Below are positions 35,915 through 46,000 of a DNA stretch of 64,000 nucleotides, piece by piece (the first letter of the stretch is position 1; the number at the start of each line of letters is the position of its first letter). The stretch is from Massilioclostridium coli (lineage in GTDB: Bacteria > Bacillota > Clostridia > Oscillospirales > Ruminococcaceae). A program made the translations under genes and the position numbers. Below the pieces are notes generated by a model that was not told the origin of the DNA, ran no database searches, and saw nothing but the letters and a program-made list of their open reading frames with translations. The stretch lies in contig NZ_FMIZ01000007.1 in the NCBI RefSeq assembly GCF_900095865.1, forward strand, positions 1,114,530 through 1,178,529. The letters are read 5' to 3'.

Positions 35915-36033
35915 TGGTATACTAAAAGTGTCGCAATTTGCGTGGATTGAAATATTGTGTTGTATTTTGACGAAAGAATTGCTTTGTAACAGGTGAGGGT
36001 GTGTCCTTGCTTGTTGCAAAGCTTTTCTTTTTT
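35915..36033 (+). ncRNA. CreR-like crRNA-mimic small RNA gene between cas3 and cas5
   Basis: A compact transcription unit of about 100 nt. It has an extended -10 TGGTATACT (35915-35923). Six nt later a shortened CRISPR repeat (35930-35953) keeps the 5' GTCGC, a mini-hairpin CGCA-ATT-TGCG, and the complete 3' handle GCGTGGATTGAAAT of the array repeats. A spacer-like segment follows, beginning ATTGTGTTGTATTTTGA (35954-35970). A hairpin terminator closes the unit (GCTTTG 35981-35986, CAAAGC 36017-36022, then a T run to 36033). The spacer-like start matches the cas5 promoter except at position 6, and pairing stops after position 17. That is enough for Cascade to bind but unlikely to license Cas3. 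Function inferred: autorepression of the cas operon, as known for crRNA-like regulators of other type I and V systems. Confidence 0.72.
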
Positions 36034-36036
36034 CCC

Positions 36037-38385
36037 TTAAAACAGCGCCAAGCCATCCTCCAAGGTTACCCCCAGGCAATCGTCATAGTGAAGGGAGCTT
36101 AAAAGGTATGCCCCTGTCGCCTGGTTTTGGGTAACGGCGTTTTTGAGCGTCTGGAGCTGATAGCGGTACAAGTTGACCGAGTATCTCCGCAATTGGGAGA
36201 GCAACCTTTTCTTTTCCTCCATAGGAGAAAATTCATGAAGCTCTTCCAGTTTCTCTATGAGTTGTAACCCCTCCCCATAAGGGACAATCACCGGGATTGT
36301 GTCGTTCCCAATCACCTCAAAAGGTTGCGCTGCCGATTGGAATTTTACTGTGGTAAACAGCTGGCTTTTTTCCCCTTTGTTTTGCAATAGCTTATAAATA
36401 GACGGGGAACCATTCAAAGGATAAGAAAACTGTTCGGAAATCCGCATATCCTGATAATAAAGCTGAAAAAATTCCTTAATAGAGGATGGAGATAAGCCGT
36501 CTGAGGTCATCCGCAGCACGCTATCCGCGTGGTCGATTCCAATTGGATATTCCGGCATGTTATTGTAAGAGCCTTCCTGTAATTTTACCGCGTAGCAATA
36601 ACCCAGTTCCCGCTCCCCATTGCGGTTGACCCTGCCCGCTGTCTGGGCAACCGAATCCAGACGGGTTAAGCTGCGGACCGCTGCCTCAAAGCTGATATCC
36701 ACCCCAGCTTCAATGAGTGAAGTGCTGACGCAGATTAAGTCCTTCCCATCTTTTAGCGCCTGCTTCAGTTCTTCCAACACCTTGCCCCTATGGGCTGGAC
36801 ACAGACGGGTGCTCAGATAAAACAGCTTTGTCCCCTCCAGTTCAGGGGATTGCTCCAGCATTTCCAAAACAGTGGAAGCGGTATCCACTTTATTTACCAC
36901 CGCAAGCAAGCTTTTTACTTCCCGCTTCCGTTCCAGAAGGAACTGTCGAAATTGTTCCAAGTCATATTTCTTTGGCTCATAGACCACCTGTACCCGCTTG
37001 AGCCTCTCAAAATTTCGGCAGACATCTTGCACGATTTCAGCATATTCTGATTCTTGTATCACGGGATGCCCTGAAAGATTCCTATAGGGCTGGGTAGCAG
37101 TACAGAGTACTAGGGTAGAATTCCCTACCTGGTGCAGGAAATTGATCGCACTAGTGAACAAATCCATACATTTGATAGGAAGAGTTTGGATTTCATCAAA
37201 GATGATGGTAGCGTTCATCAGGTGGTGGAGCCGGCGCATATCCTGGGTTCCCCGATGGTAGAAGGTGTTTAAAAACTGGACCATGGTGGTAAAGATAATA
37301 TCGCTGTCCCAACGTTCGGTGAGCAGTTTGTAATCCTCCTGCTGGTTATCCTCCAACAAATTGGAATGGTGCTCCAGCAAATCGCACTGGTAGCCCAGGG
37401 CTTTCCGAATTTGTTCAGCGTTTTGCTCGATAATCGAAGTATATGGGATGACATAGACAATCCGCTGTTTTTGGTGTAGCCGGTTGTGATTGAGGGCAAA
37501 CCGCATACTGGAAAGGGTTTTCCCTCCCCCAGTGGGGACGGTCAGATGATAGATGCCCGTCCCTCTGCTGGACGCCAGAAAGCACTCCTCTGAGATCGCC
37601 TGCCGAATCCGGTTTACCTGCTCTGTTTTGGGTTCCGCAGGTGGTTTCTGGTTGAGCTGGGACAGATAAACCTCAAACCTACCCTGGTATTCCTCCCATA
37701 CTGGGAATTGCTGTTCCCGTTCTATTACAGAGGAAATTCCCCTGTTTTCCTCAAAGCACATGCTGTCCATCCGGTCAGCGTCAATCAGCATGCTGTAGAT
37801 GGTTTTGATCAGCAGATGGTAACAGAACACCCCATCTTTCATTTTTGTAACCCCTTCGATAATAGGAACCAGTTCTTCTAACGCTTGGTGGAACAGTTTG
37901 GTAAGATCTTCTTGGATTTCCTGGGAAAACCGTTGGTATGCCTGTTCCATCCTGTGTTGGTCTAGTTTTTCGAACCGCTCCAAAAGAGGGGATTGATTAC
38001 AGACATCCACACAATCTTTTAATCCGCCATGGTGGTAGCAGCACGCCATGGCGATGATTTCCACGATGGCGCCACGCCGGCTTTTTCCCAGATAAAAGGT
38101 TTGGAAAAAATATTTTGCCCCATATACCCCATGGTCAAAATCGGATTTCCGTTTCTGGGAAAGGTACTGCTTTGGATTTTGCAACGCCCGCTGCCGTTCC
38201 CCTTCGATAAAATCCTGGAACTGCTGGTCGTATTTGCCCATATCATGGAGCAAACCCGCCAGGCGCATGGTTTGAGAAAGGTTTAATTTCGCCCCAAATG
38301 ATTCTGACAGACTGGCGACCCCTAAAATATGCTCCCGTAACGGCTGCTGTTTTCCATCCTGTAGCCGGAACCTTGCCTGATACAT
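36037..38385 (-). CDS. cas3: CRISPR nuclease-helicase Cas3 (type I-C)
   Basis: 782 aa, starting after AAAGGGGG. The N-terminal HD nuclease ligands are present (EHILGV, LLHDMGKYDQQF, DHGVYGAKYFF, CCYHHGG). The helicase motifs are present too: PTGGGKTLSS (Walker A), IIFDEIQTLP (motif II), CTATQP (III), STSLIEAGVDISF (V) and QTAGRVNRNG (VI). No frameshift or missing catalytic residue is visible, so the enzyme looks competent to degrade DNA bound by Cascade. It is co-oriented with the rest of the locus but separated from cas5 by 245 bp containing the small RNA gene. Confidence 0.96.
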   Translation of the reverse strand: MYQARFRLQDGKQQPLREHILGVASLSESFGAKLNLSQTMRLAGLLHDMGKYDQQFQDFIEGERQRALQNPKQYLSQKRKSDFDHGVYGAKYFFQTFYLGKSRRGAIVEIIAMACCYHHGGLKDCVDVCNQSPLLERFEKLDQHRMEQAYQRFSQEIQEDLTKLFHQALEELVPIIEGVTKMKDGVFCYHLLIKTIYSMLIDADRMDSMCFEENRGISSVIEREQQFPVWEEYQGRFEVYLSQLNQKPPAEPKTEQVNRIRQAISEECFLASSRGTGIYHLTVPTGGGKTLSSMRFALNHNRLHQKQRIVYVIPYTSIIEQNAEQIRKALGYQCDLLEHHSNLLEDNQQEDYKLLTERWDSDIIFTTMVQFLNTFYHRGTQDMRRLHHLMNATIIFDEIQTLPIKCMDLFTSAINFLHQVGNSTLVLCTATQPYRNLSGHPVIQESEYAEIVQDVCRNFERLKRVQVVYEPKKYDLEQFRQFLLERKREVKSLLAVVNKVDTASTVLEMLEQSPELEGTKLFYLSTRLCPAHRGKVLEELKQALKDGKDLICVSTSLIEAGVDISFEAAVRSLTRLDSVAQTAGRVNRNGERELGYCYAVKLQEGSYNNMPEYPIGIDHADSVLRMTSDGLSPSSIKEFFQLYYQDMRISEQFSYPLNGSPSIYKLLQNKGEKSQLFTTVKFQSAAQPFEVIGNDTIPVIVPYGEGLQLIEKLEELHEFSPMEEKKRLLSQLRRYSVNLYRYQLQTLKNAVTQNQATGAYLLSSLHYDDCLGVTLEDGLALF

Positions 38386-38777
38386 CTTAAAATTCCCCCT
38401 TTACTGAATTGACTTATTGTAAATGTTAGATATTGTTTCCATTGTAACACAATTTTATGAATTTTTCTGTCTAAACAAGAGTATTTTCGTCTATTTTTGG
38501 AATTTTTTATTTTATTCCCGATCATAAGGGAAATAGATCCAATGTCCCTATCAAAAAAGTAATCAAAATAAAAAACATGGACCAATCTATGAATTCAATC
38601 TTTTTATGGTGACTGTTTGTATACAATCCTATAGAAAATTCCATTTCACAAACTGTAAAACTGATATTTTAAACTATTTTTTAATTGTTTTTTATAAATT
38701 TTTATAAATTTATTATATATATGGTTTATCATGTTTTTTGTATTTTGAAATAAAGATTTATTGGAGGGAAAACCGCT
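38386..38777. other. AT-rich divergent promoter region, cas3 / membrane protein
   Basis: 392 bp without a gene. TTGTATTTTGA at 38738-38748, just upstream of the 38.8-kb gene, also occurs in the cas5 promoter and in the small RNA. No other structure was recognised. Confidence 0.4.
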
Positions 38778-39176
38778 ATGCGAAAAGCGATACGGGATTT
38801 TTTGATTTATGACGCCTTTGTTGCGGTTACTATGATTGCAAGATATTTTGTAGTGAATGATATTGAGTGGGGATATTTTTGGCTTTGCGTGGTCTATTTT
38901 CCAACTGTTTTTTTATTTCAACCAGTTTTTGGGTTACTACTGGGATACCGGGCAATAAAAAAATATAATATCCCCTGCTTGCGGTTTTTAGCGTTAATCC
39001 TGCTGTTCTTTCTGATCAACGGTTTTACATTTTCTATTCTATCCATAGGAAGTGCGTACACATATGGATTTATAGATGCTTTTTGGAACACCGGTTTGAT
39101 ATATGCGTGCATATTCATTGCGTTTTACTGGTTGTCCTATTTTATTACAAAATTTTATTTGAAGTTTTATTTTTAA
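38778..39176 (+). CDS. Hypothetical four-helix membrane protein
   Basis: A 132-aa very hydrophobic protein (about four helices, many Phe and Tyr) with GGAGG 9 nt before the ATG. It is divergent from cas3. I do not recognise a family. Position between CRISPR and STAND genes makes an accessory defence role possible but unproven. Confidence 0.55.
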   Translation: MRKAIRDFLIYDAFVAVTMIARYFVVNDIEWGYFWLCVVYFPTVFLFQPVFGLLLGYRAIKKYNIPCLRFLALILLFFLINGFTFSILSIGSAYTYGFIDAFWNTGLIYACIFIAFYWLSYFITKFYLKFYF

Positions 39177-39252
39177 AAACTACCACATTAAACTGCGAAA
39201 TGGACTTATCCAAAAATTTCTACCAATTATTAATATAATAAAAATACGCAAT

Positions 39253-39283
39253 AGAACCCTCTACCAAAAAAGTAGAGGGTTCT
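39253..39283. terminator. Hairpin terminator between convergent genes
   Basis: AGAACCCTCTAC (39253-39264) and GTAGAGGGTTCT (39272-39283) form a perfect 12-bp stem. The rest of 39177-39544 is AT-rich with nothing recognised. Confidence 0.7.
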
Positions 39284-39544
39284 TATAATATGTAAGAGGG
39301 TTGCAGTAGGTATTCCTTGGTTTCTCCTATAGAGAGAACGATTTTTCGTATTCCTAGAATAATAATATGTTTCAATTTCTATTTGTAGGATCTTTTCTCT
39401 ACATACCGTTTATTTTTAACTTACCGAGAAAGGAATATAATTGATACATTTGCTAAATAGCCTTTTTCCTATAGAATAACATAGCTGCTGTACAATTGCC
39501 AAGGGAACGCCAAAACTTTTGATTTGGAAATGCTAATACTAAAT

Positions 39545-42457
39545 TTATTGAAATGGCTGTTCTATCTGCTGTTTTAAAAAGAGCAGGTTACGCAAACAAG
39601 AAAGAGTTTGTGGGTCGGATTCCCCCAGCGTATCCCTGAGGATGAAAAAGGAGCGTTCCAGATAATCCAATGCTTTACAAAACTTCCTCTGCATAAAGTA
39701 GGCATGGCCAATTTCATTGTAATCCACAGCGATTTCCGGATGCAGTTCTCCAAGGATATGTTGATGAATACGTAAGGCTTTTTGGTAAAAGCCAATCGCT
39801 TTATCATACAAACATTGGATTTCATATAAATCCCCAATTAAGATATATTCCTCTGCTACCTCCATAGATTCTTCCCCAAAAGCCTTCTGGCTGGCACGTA
39901 AAGAGTTTTGGTAAGCTTCCAGCGCATTTGAATATTCCTTTTGGAGGCTGTAAAGATGACCAATATTATGGAAAAGGGTTGTGACTGCCTGAATATTTTC
40001 TTTTGTCTGCCCTTGTTCGATTTGCAGGCATTTTTGATAACACTCCAACGCTTTGGCATAATTTTTCTGGCAACTATATAAATAGGCGATTGCGTTATAC
40101 ACCATGGACACGTTAGTATCCTGTTCTCCATACAGGTTCTGGGTTACTTTTAGCGCTTTCTGATAATATTCCAACGCTTTTGGATATCGTTTCCAATCCT
40201 GGTACATTTGAGCAATATTGTTATAGTAGGTGACAATATTGGGATGGTTTTCCCCTAACAATTCCAGCTCTATTTCCAGTGCTGTTTGAAAATACCTCAC
40301 CGCATTTGGATAATCTCCCATACCATAATAGGCTCCACCAATATTGTTATAGATCGTTGCGGTGGATTTATGAAATCCTTCTGTAAGATTTTGGTCGATT
40401 TCCAACGCCTTTTGGTAATACTCCAATGCTGTAGTATATTCTCCTTTTCGGTGGTATACCATTCCAATATTCAGATAATTGACAATAATATTGGGATGCT
40501 GTTCCCCAAAAACCCTGCGGTTGATTGCTAGCCCTTTTTGATAATATTCCAATGCTAGCCCTAATTTTTGTTGCCTGCTATAGACACCTCCAATGTTATG
40601 GTAACAGGCTGCGGTTTCTGGATGTTCTTCCCCCAGTATCTTCTGGTTGATTTGCAACGCTTTCGTATAATATTCTAAAGCGGTTTCATTATCCCCAAAG
40701 ATAACATAAATCGAACCCATATTATTGTATACCGATGCTGCTGTATGCCCCTTGGAATATTTTTCGTCCAAAGCAATCGCCTTCTGATAATATTCCAATG
40801 CTGCAGCATAATCCCCTTTTTCAAAATAAAGTAATCCAATATTTCCATAAATGGAATAAAGCCGCAGCTCTTCTTTTATTTTTTTCTGATGAATATTCAG
40901 TGCTTTGTTGTAATATTCCAGTGCAACATCATACTGGCACAGGTATTGGTATACCATACCAATATTTTCATACTCTGTAGCAACCTGCAAGCACTCTTCT
41001 CCTAAGGTGTTCCGGACAATTTGCAAGGATTTTTGGTAATACGCCAAAGCGTCCATATATTTGCCACAATCGCAGTATACTAGCCCCATACTATTGTAAA
41101 CAGATGCAGTATACACATCCTCTTTTCCAACTGTTTGGAGAAAAATGTTAAGCGCTTTCTGATCATATTCCAACGCTTTTGGAAAGTTGGCTCCTTGGCG
41201 AAGCAATTCAGCGTACTTGAGGAAAAAATTAGCATATGCCACGTCATCCCCTTCAATCCGTTTCGCTACAGCGTCTCCAAACTGGGAAATCTCCTGCCTT
41301 TGCTGGCAGGTATCGCAGTAGGAACCTAGATAATCGAAAATTGCTTCCAGATAACACCAGCAGTCCTTGATGTTGGGGGTTAGGTCATTCTCTAGAATAT
41401 CTGCCATCACAGGATGGAGGGAATAGTGGGTATTTTCGTTCCGCACCCATCCACGGGCTACCAACTGTTTCAGTTGGGGTAGTTTGGTTGATTCCATCCC
41501 ACACCATTTTAGGAACTGCTTCCCGTCCACACCAGTGTAAGGAACTAACAATAAATTCCTTAACAGATAAATTTGATCCTCCGACAGTTTCTCCCTGCTA
41601 ATATCAAAAATAGCGCGCAAATGTTGGTACATACTTTTTTGGGACTGCTTTCCGTCCTTATTCAAGGGGATTACGGTATCCTGATGATCTTTGAGTTTTT
41701 CCCTTAGTTCCTCCAGCATTTCCGCCAGGGAGATTTCTTCCTCCCGTATCTGTTTTGCCAGAAGCTCCACCGTCATGGTGTGTCGATCCACCAGCTGAAT
41801 CAGCTCATCCAGTTGGGCAAGTTCATCCTCTGTAAAATCCGTGCTTCCGTAAGAATGAAAAAACACCTCCCTAGCCTGTTCCGATTCCAATGGCATCACC
41901 TTAACCTGCTGTTTCCCATACTGACTCCAATCATTCCGGGTAGTAAACAACAGATACCATCCCATTGATTCCAGATCTTCCATCTCATCGGATTCTGTTT
42001 CATTGAAATTATCCACGATGAGTAAAACCCTTTGCTGGGCACACAATTGTTTTATCACGGCCTTTTTTTGCAAATAATACTGTTCTAATTCTTCCGCTTT
42101 CGCTTTCGCTGGAATAGAAAAACCTCCCAAAGTTATCCCTAGAACAACATCCCGCAAACTGGAAGCGTAATTTGCCCATACTACACTACCGTTCCACCGG
42201 GTGGCATATTGTTTGGCGAGCTCACTTTTCCCGATGCCGCCTATCCCCCAAAGGAATACCGTTCTGCCTTCCTGGAATTTTTGTTCCAGTGTTTCCAACT
42301 CCTGTTCCCTGCCAACAAACCCTTCTTTCAGCGGGATGGCTGAGCAGAGGATACTGTATTGTTTTTCCCCGTTGGGATGAAGATGGATATTGTATTCCGA
42401 AAGGTAGGTTGGCCCCTGGTTTTTCATCTCCTCAATCCGGATTCCGTCCTGTCCCAT
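39545..42457 (-). CDS. STAND NTPase: N-terminal tag, NB-ARC and TPR array
   Basis: A 970-aa protein; AGGAGG precedes the ATG and overlaps the stop of the upstream gene. Residues 1-30 carry a tag (M-x-N-x-GPTYL-x-E). An NB-ARC-type ATPase follows (Walker A GIGGIGKSEL at 71-80, Walker B RVLLIVDN at 143-150, sensor FTTRND at 171-176), then a winged-helix region, and 12-13 kinesin-light-chain-like TPR repeats from about 440 to 950. Proteins of this build sense a ligand through the repeats, oligomerise and trigger an effector; several are antiphage NLR-like proteins. No effector domain is fused, so the upstream partner may supply it. The ligand is unknown. Confidence 0.85.
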   Translation of the reverse strand: MGQDGIRIEEMKNQGPTYLSEYNIHLHPNGEKQYSILCSAIPLKEGFVGREQELETLEQKFQEGRTVFLWGIGGIGKSELAKQYATRWNGSVVWANYASSLRDVVLGITLGGFSIPAKAKAEELEQYYLQKKAVIKQLCAQQRVLLIVDNFNETESDEMEDLESMGWYLLFTTRNDWSQYGKQQVKVMPLESEQAREVFFHSYGSTDFTEDELAQLDELIQLVDRHTMTVELLAKQIREEEISLAEMLEELREKLKDHQDTVIPLNKDGKQSQKSMYQHLRAIFDISREKLSEDQIYLLRNLLLVPYTGVDGKQFLKWCGMESTKLPQLKQLVARGWVRNENTHYSLHPVMADILENDLTPNIKDCWCYLEAIFDYLGSYCDTCQQRQEISQFGDAVAKRIEGDDVAYANFFLKYAELLRQGANFPKALEYDQKALNIFLQTVGKEDVYTASVYNSMGLVYCDCGKYMDALAYYQKSLQIVRNTLGEECLQVATEYENIGMVYQYLCQYDVALEYYNKALNIHQKKIKEELRLYSIYGNIGLLYFEKGDYAAALEYYQKAIALDEKYSKGHTAASVYNNMGSIYVIFGDNETALEYYTKALQINQKILGEEHPETAACYHNIGGVYSRQQKLGLALEYYQKGLAINRRVFGEQHPNIIVNYLNIGMVYHRKGEYTTALEYYQKALEIDQNLTEGFHKSTATIYNNIGGAYYGMGDYPNAVRYFQTALEIELELLGENHPNIVTYYNNIAQMYQDWKRYPKALEYYQKALKVTQNLYGEQDTNVSMVYNAIAYLYSCQKNYAKALECYQKCLQIEQGQTKENIQAVTTLFHNIGHLYSLQKEYSNALEAYQNSLRASQKAFGEESMEVAEEYILIGDLYEIQCLYDKAIGFYQKALRIHQHILGELHPEIAVDYNEIGHAYFMQRKFCKALDYLERSFFILRDTLGESDPQTLSCLRNLLFLKQQIEQPFQ

Positions 42458-42466
42458 ATAAACCTC

Positions 42467-42799
42467 CTATGATAGGCAAGAAGAAACAATTCCAATTAAA
42501 TTTTTGATATTCTCTACTAATGTAGGAATTTTATCTGTAATAGCAACGGCGCACCCTAAACCTTCCACACATTTTTTGAGGATTTCCCATCTTGGCTTGG
42601 GCTTCATCAGTTCCGTATGAACAGTATCCACTGTTTCCACAATTGTTTTGGCCTCTTTCTCCGGAACGGCGGAAAGTTCCTTTTTAATGTTCTGGATAAT
42701 CTTTTCCAATTCCTCGATTTTCATACTGTCCAAATGAACATAGATATCCCCTTCCGCTAAATAGGTCGGACCTTTATTTTCCATTTTGTTAATATACAT
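42467..42799 (-). CDS. Small partner of the STAND NTPase
   Basis: 110 aa from the ATG at 42799 (GGGGGAG upstream; an earlier in-frame ATG has none). Residues 6-25 repeat the NTPase tag almost exactly: M-x-N-x-GPTYL-x-E-x-x-I-x-x-H. A Glu/Lys-rich coiled segment (about 28-70) and a hydrophobic C-terminal stretch follow (GLGCAVAITDKIPTLVENIK). It is 9 bp from, and probably translationally coupled to, the NTPase. Shared tags in STAND systems often mediate homotypic recruitment, so this could be effector, adaptor or inhibitor. Membrane action is conceivable from the C-terminus. Confidence 0.65.
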   Translation of the reverse strand: MYINKMENKGPTYLAEGDIYVHLDSMKIEELEKIIQNIKKELSAVPEKEAKTIVETVDTVHTELMKPKPRWEILKKCVEGLGCAVAITDKIPTLVENIKNLIGIVSSCLS

Positions 42800-43000
42800 T
42801 CTAGCTCCCCCTTGTCCTGATTTTATCCATATTATACAACATGAATGGTTATAATACAACAACTTTGTCTTATTTTTCCAACTTCTATCCCGAATAGTTG
42901 CTATAAATTTCTAATTGCATTTTGCTCTATGGTTTTTTGATAGATACTTTGACCTGTTCTAAATAAGGATACTACTTTTGGAAACTGCCGGATATAACAA

Positions 43001-43031
43001 AAATAGCATCCCAAAAAAAGGATGCTATTTT
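43001..43031. terminator. Terminator of the LRR/SLH gene
   Basis: AAATAGCATCC and GGATGCTATTT form a perfect 11-bp stem around an A-rich loop, with A and T runs on either side. It lies about 33 bp beyond the stop of the LRR gene. Confidence 0.85.
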
Positions 43032-43063
43032 TATGCTATATTTTCAGAGACTGTTTTTAAAAA

Positions 43064-46000
43064 TTATAGGCTATAGTATTCCATAAACCGCATAATCATC
43101 GTTGCTCCACCCGCACGGTCAGTGGATCCCTGTGGGTTGATAATATTCTGGTTGTTTTCCCCTTTGATGATTCCTATACCGATTGCCCATTCCATTGCGT
43201 CTTTCGCAAATCCACTAACATCCTTTCCATCCCGATATTCATCTAATGATGTCCGTTCAGATGTATCCAATTTTTTATACTGGGCGTATCGGTATAACAT
43301 AGTTACTGTCTGTTCTCTCGTAATTTCATCGCCAATTCCAAAGTACCCATTATCATAGCCTGTTGCTACTCCTGTTTGATGTCCCCACATGACTGCATCT
43401 GTATAAAAATCTCCTGCTGGTACATCTGGGTAAATCGGACTGTAGCTTACACTTGGTTTCCCATCCATACGATATAACATCGTTACAATGTGGTCTCGGG
43501 TCATGCTCACACTTGGACCAAATGTTGTTTCATTCATTCCAGTGATGATACCTCTATCGTAATTGAACCTTGCTGCATCATAGAACCAGTCATATGCGGA
43601 GACATCAGCATAAGGCAGGTCGATGGAAACAAAATCAATGCCCTGATGATATGCGCACCAATGAGCAGGGGTATCATTTAAACCATAAATAGTTTCTACA
43701 CTCCAAAAGCCAAAAAACCAATCTACATTTGTAGGTCCATAAAAAGTAACGGTTTTTAAATTTTTACACTCATAAAAAGCGTCAGTAATCGTTTTTATTT
43801 TGCTTGGAATTTCAAGAGTAGTCAAACCATCACAGCCTGAAAATACTTTTGTTTCCATAGTGATAGGAGAGTTTGGAAGATCAAGAGAGGTAATTGCAAT
43901 ACAATCTTGAAAAGCATATTGACCGATTGTTGTCAAATTTTTTGGGAATTTAATGGAAGATAAATTTTTACAGGAAGAAAAGGCATATTTACCGATAGCA
44001 GTTACACTATCTGGAAATAAAACGGAATAAATGTCACATTCCGCAAAAGCGTTGGGGGCAATTTCAGTAATACCATCTGGAATTACAATATCACCCACAG
44101 CGCATCCTGTACCTATTAAGATTGTATCTTTGATGATATAAGGGTGCTCTAATCCCCAAGGAGTTGATTGAAAAGCAAGACCCCCAATACTTTTTATATT
44201 TTTTGATAATTTAACATTGGTAAGCTGACCACAATTTTTGAATGCATACCAACCAATTGATGTTACATTGTCTGGAATTTCAATCGAATTAAGTTGGTCA
44301 CAATCTTCAAAGGCGGACATACCAATAAATGTTACAGTATCTGGAATCGTAATCGTTTGAAGCGCATCACAATTGGAAAAAGTGCCATATGGAATTTCAC
44401 TAATGTTTGCATCAAATTTTACTTCATTTAATTTATTACAGTTTTGAAACACATTTCTTTCCATATTTGTTATACTTTTTGGCAAAGAAACAAAAGTTAA
44501 CTTTCGATTATCACTAAATGCACTTTCCCCAATACTTGTAATATGAGTTGGTATTGCAAGTGTTTCTATATTAGTTTTAGAAAACGCAAAATCTGGAATC
44601 GTAGTAATGGATTTTGGAAGAGAGATATATGTTAAGCCCGAATCTTGGAAAGCTCCTACACCAAGACTAACTAAATGATCTGATAAGGTAACAGATATTA
44701 AATCACGACAACGCAAAAAAGCTTTTTCTCCAATAGAAGTTACATGTTCAAGATTAATAGAGCTTAAACTATAACACTCTTGGAATGAATAGTCTGAAAT
44801 GGCAGTAACGCTTTGTGGCAATGTAACAGAATATATATCTTGCATTCCTCGAAATGCTTCCGCACCGATTCTAGTAACGCCATCCGGAACTACTACATCT
44901 TTATCAGTTCCTGTATACTTCACCAAGACGCCGTTAGAAATTTGGAACCCATTCGCAACATTAATGTCCGTAAATTGATAACCATTTTCCTTTGCAAATA
45001 GTTCAGCATAAGAACCTGGCGTTCCATAAATTGTTTTTAATTTTGGACAATTCTCAAACGCATTGGTTCTAATTACAATAACACTAGCTGGTATTTCAAT
45101 GGATTCTAAGGAAGAGCAACCATAAAATGCGGTTTCTTCTAGATTGGTTACCCCTTTTGGAATATTGATTGTTGTTAAACTTTCGCAAGAATAAAAGGTA
45201 TCTTTTGCTATACTGGTAATATTGTTTGGTAATTTGATGTCCGACAATTTGGAACATCCATAAAATGCCGCTTCCCCAATAGAGGTAACACTATCTGGAA
45301 TTTCCATGCTGGTTAAACTGTTACAGTCATAAAATGTTTTTGTCCCTATTTTTTCTATACCATTTGGTATATGAATTGCATTTAATGTTTTACATCCATA
45401 AAATGCAAAATCACCAATTTGAGTTACATTATGTGGAATATTGAGTTTGTTCAGCGCCTCACAATTATAAAACGCTCCAAATCCTATGCTTGTAATACTA
45501 TTTGGTAAAGTCAGAGCCGTTAAACTATTACAATCACGGAAAGCATAATCACCAATTTTCGTAACACTGTTAGGAATAGAAATCGTTTTTAAATTTTTAC
45601 ATCCTGAAAAAAGTTCATTACTGATAGTGGAGATTTGTTTTGGAAGTGTGATGGAAGTTAAACTGGTACAATCTCTAAAACAGAAATTTCCGATACTTGT
45701 TACACTATCTGGAATTGATAGAGAAGTTAAATGTTCACACCCTGTAAATGCCCCTGCTTCTATATTTTCTACACTACCTGGAATAACAATAGACTTTAAA
45801 TTTTTACAGCCATAAAATACTTGTCCTTCTATATGATTTACAGTATGCGGTATCTCTATTGTTGTTAAACTTTCACACCCATAGAAAAGCCATATATTAA
45901 GAGAGGTTATCCCATTAGGTAGAGCGATTTCTTTTAAATTTTTACATTTATCAAAAGCACCTTCTCCTATTGATGTGACACTATCTGGAATAATAATAGA

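Noticed and set aside
35915-36033. Reading the small RNA as a CreTA-type toxin-antitoxin RNA pair
   Set aside because: Only the crRNA-like half is seen. No second short toxin-RNA unit with rare-codon or structured features was found in the 245-bp gap, and the guide matches the cas5 promoter instead.
36037-38385. Inactivated cas3 as explanation for self-targeting
   Set aside because: HD residues and all helicase motifs are present in one open frame; point mutations elsewhere cannot be excluded from sequence alone.
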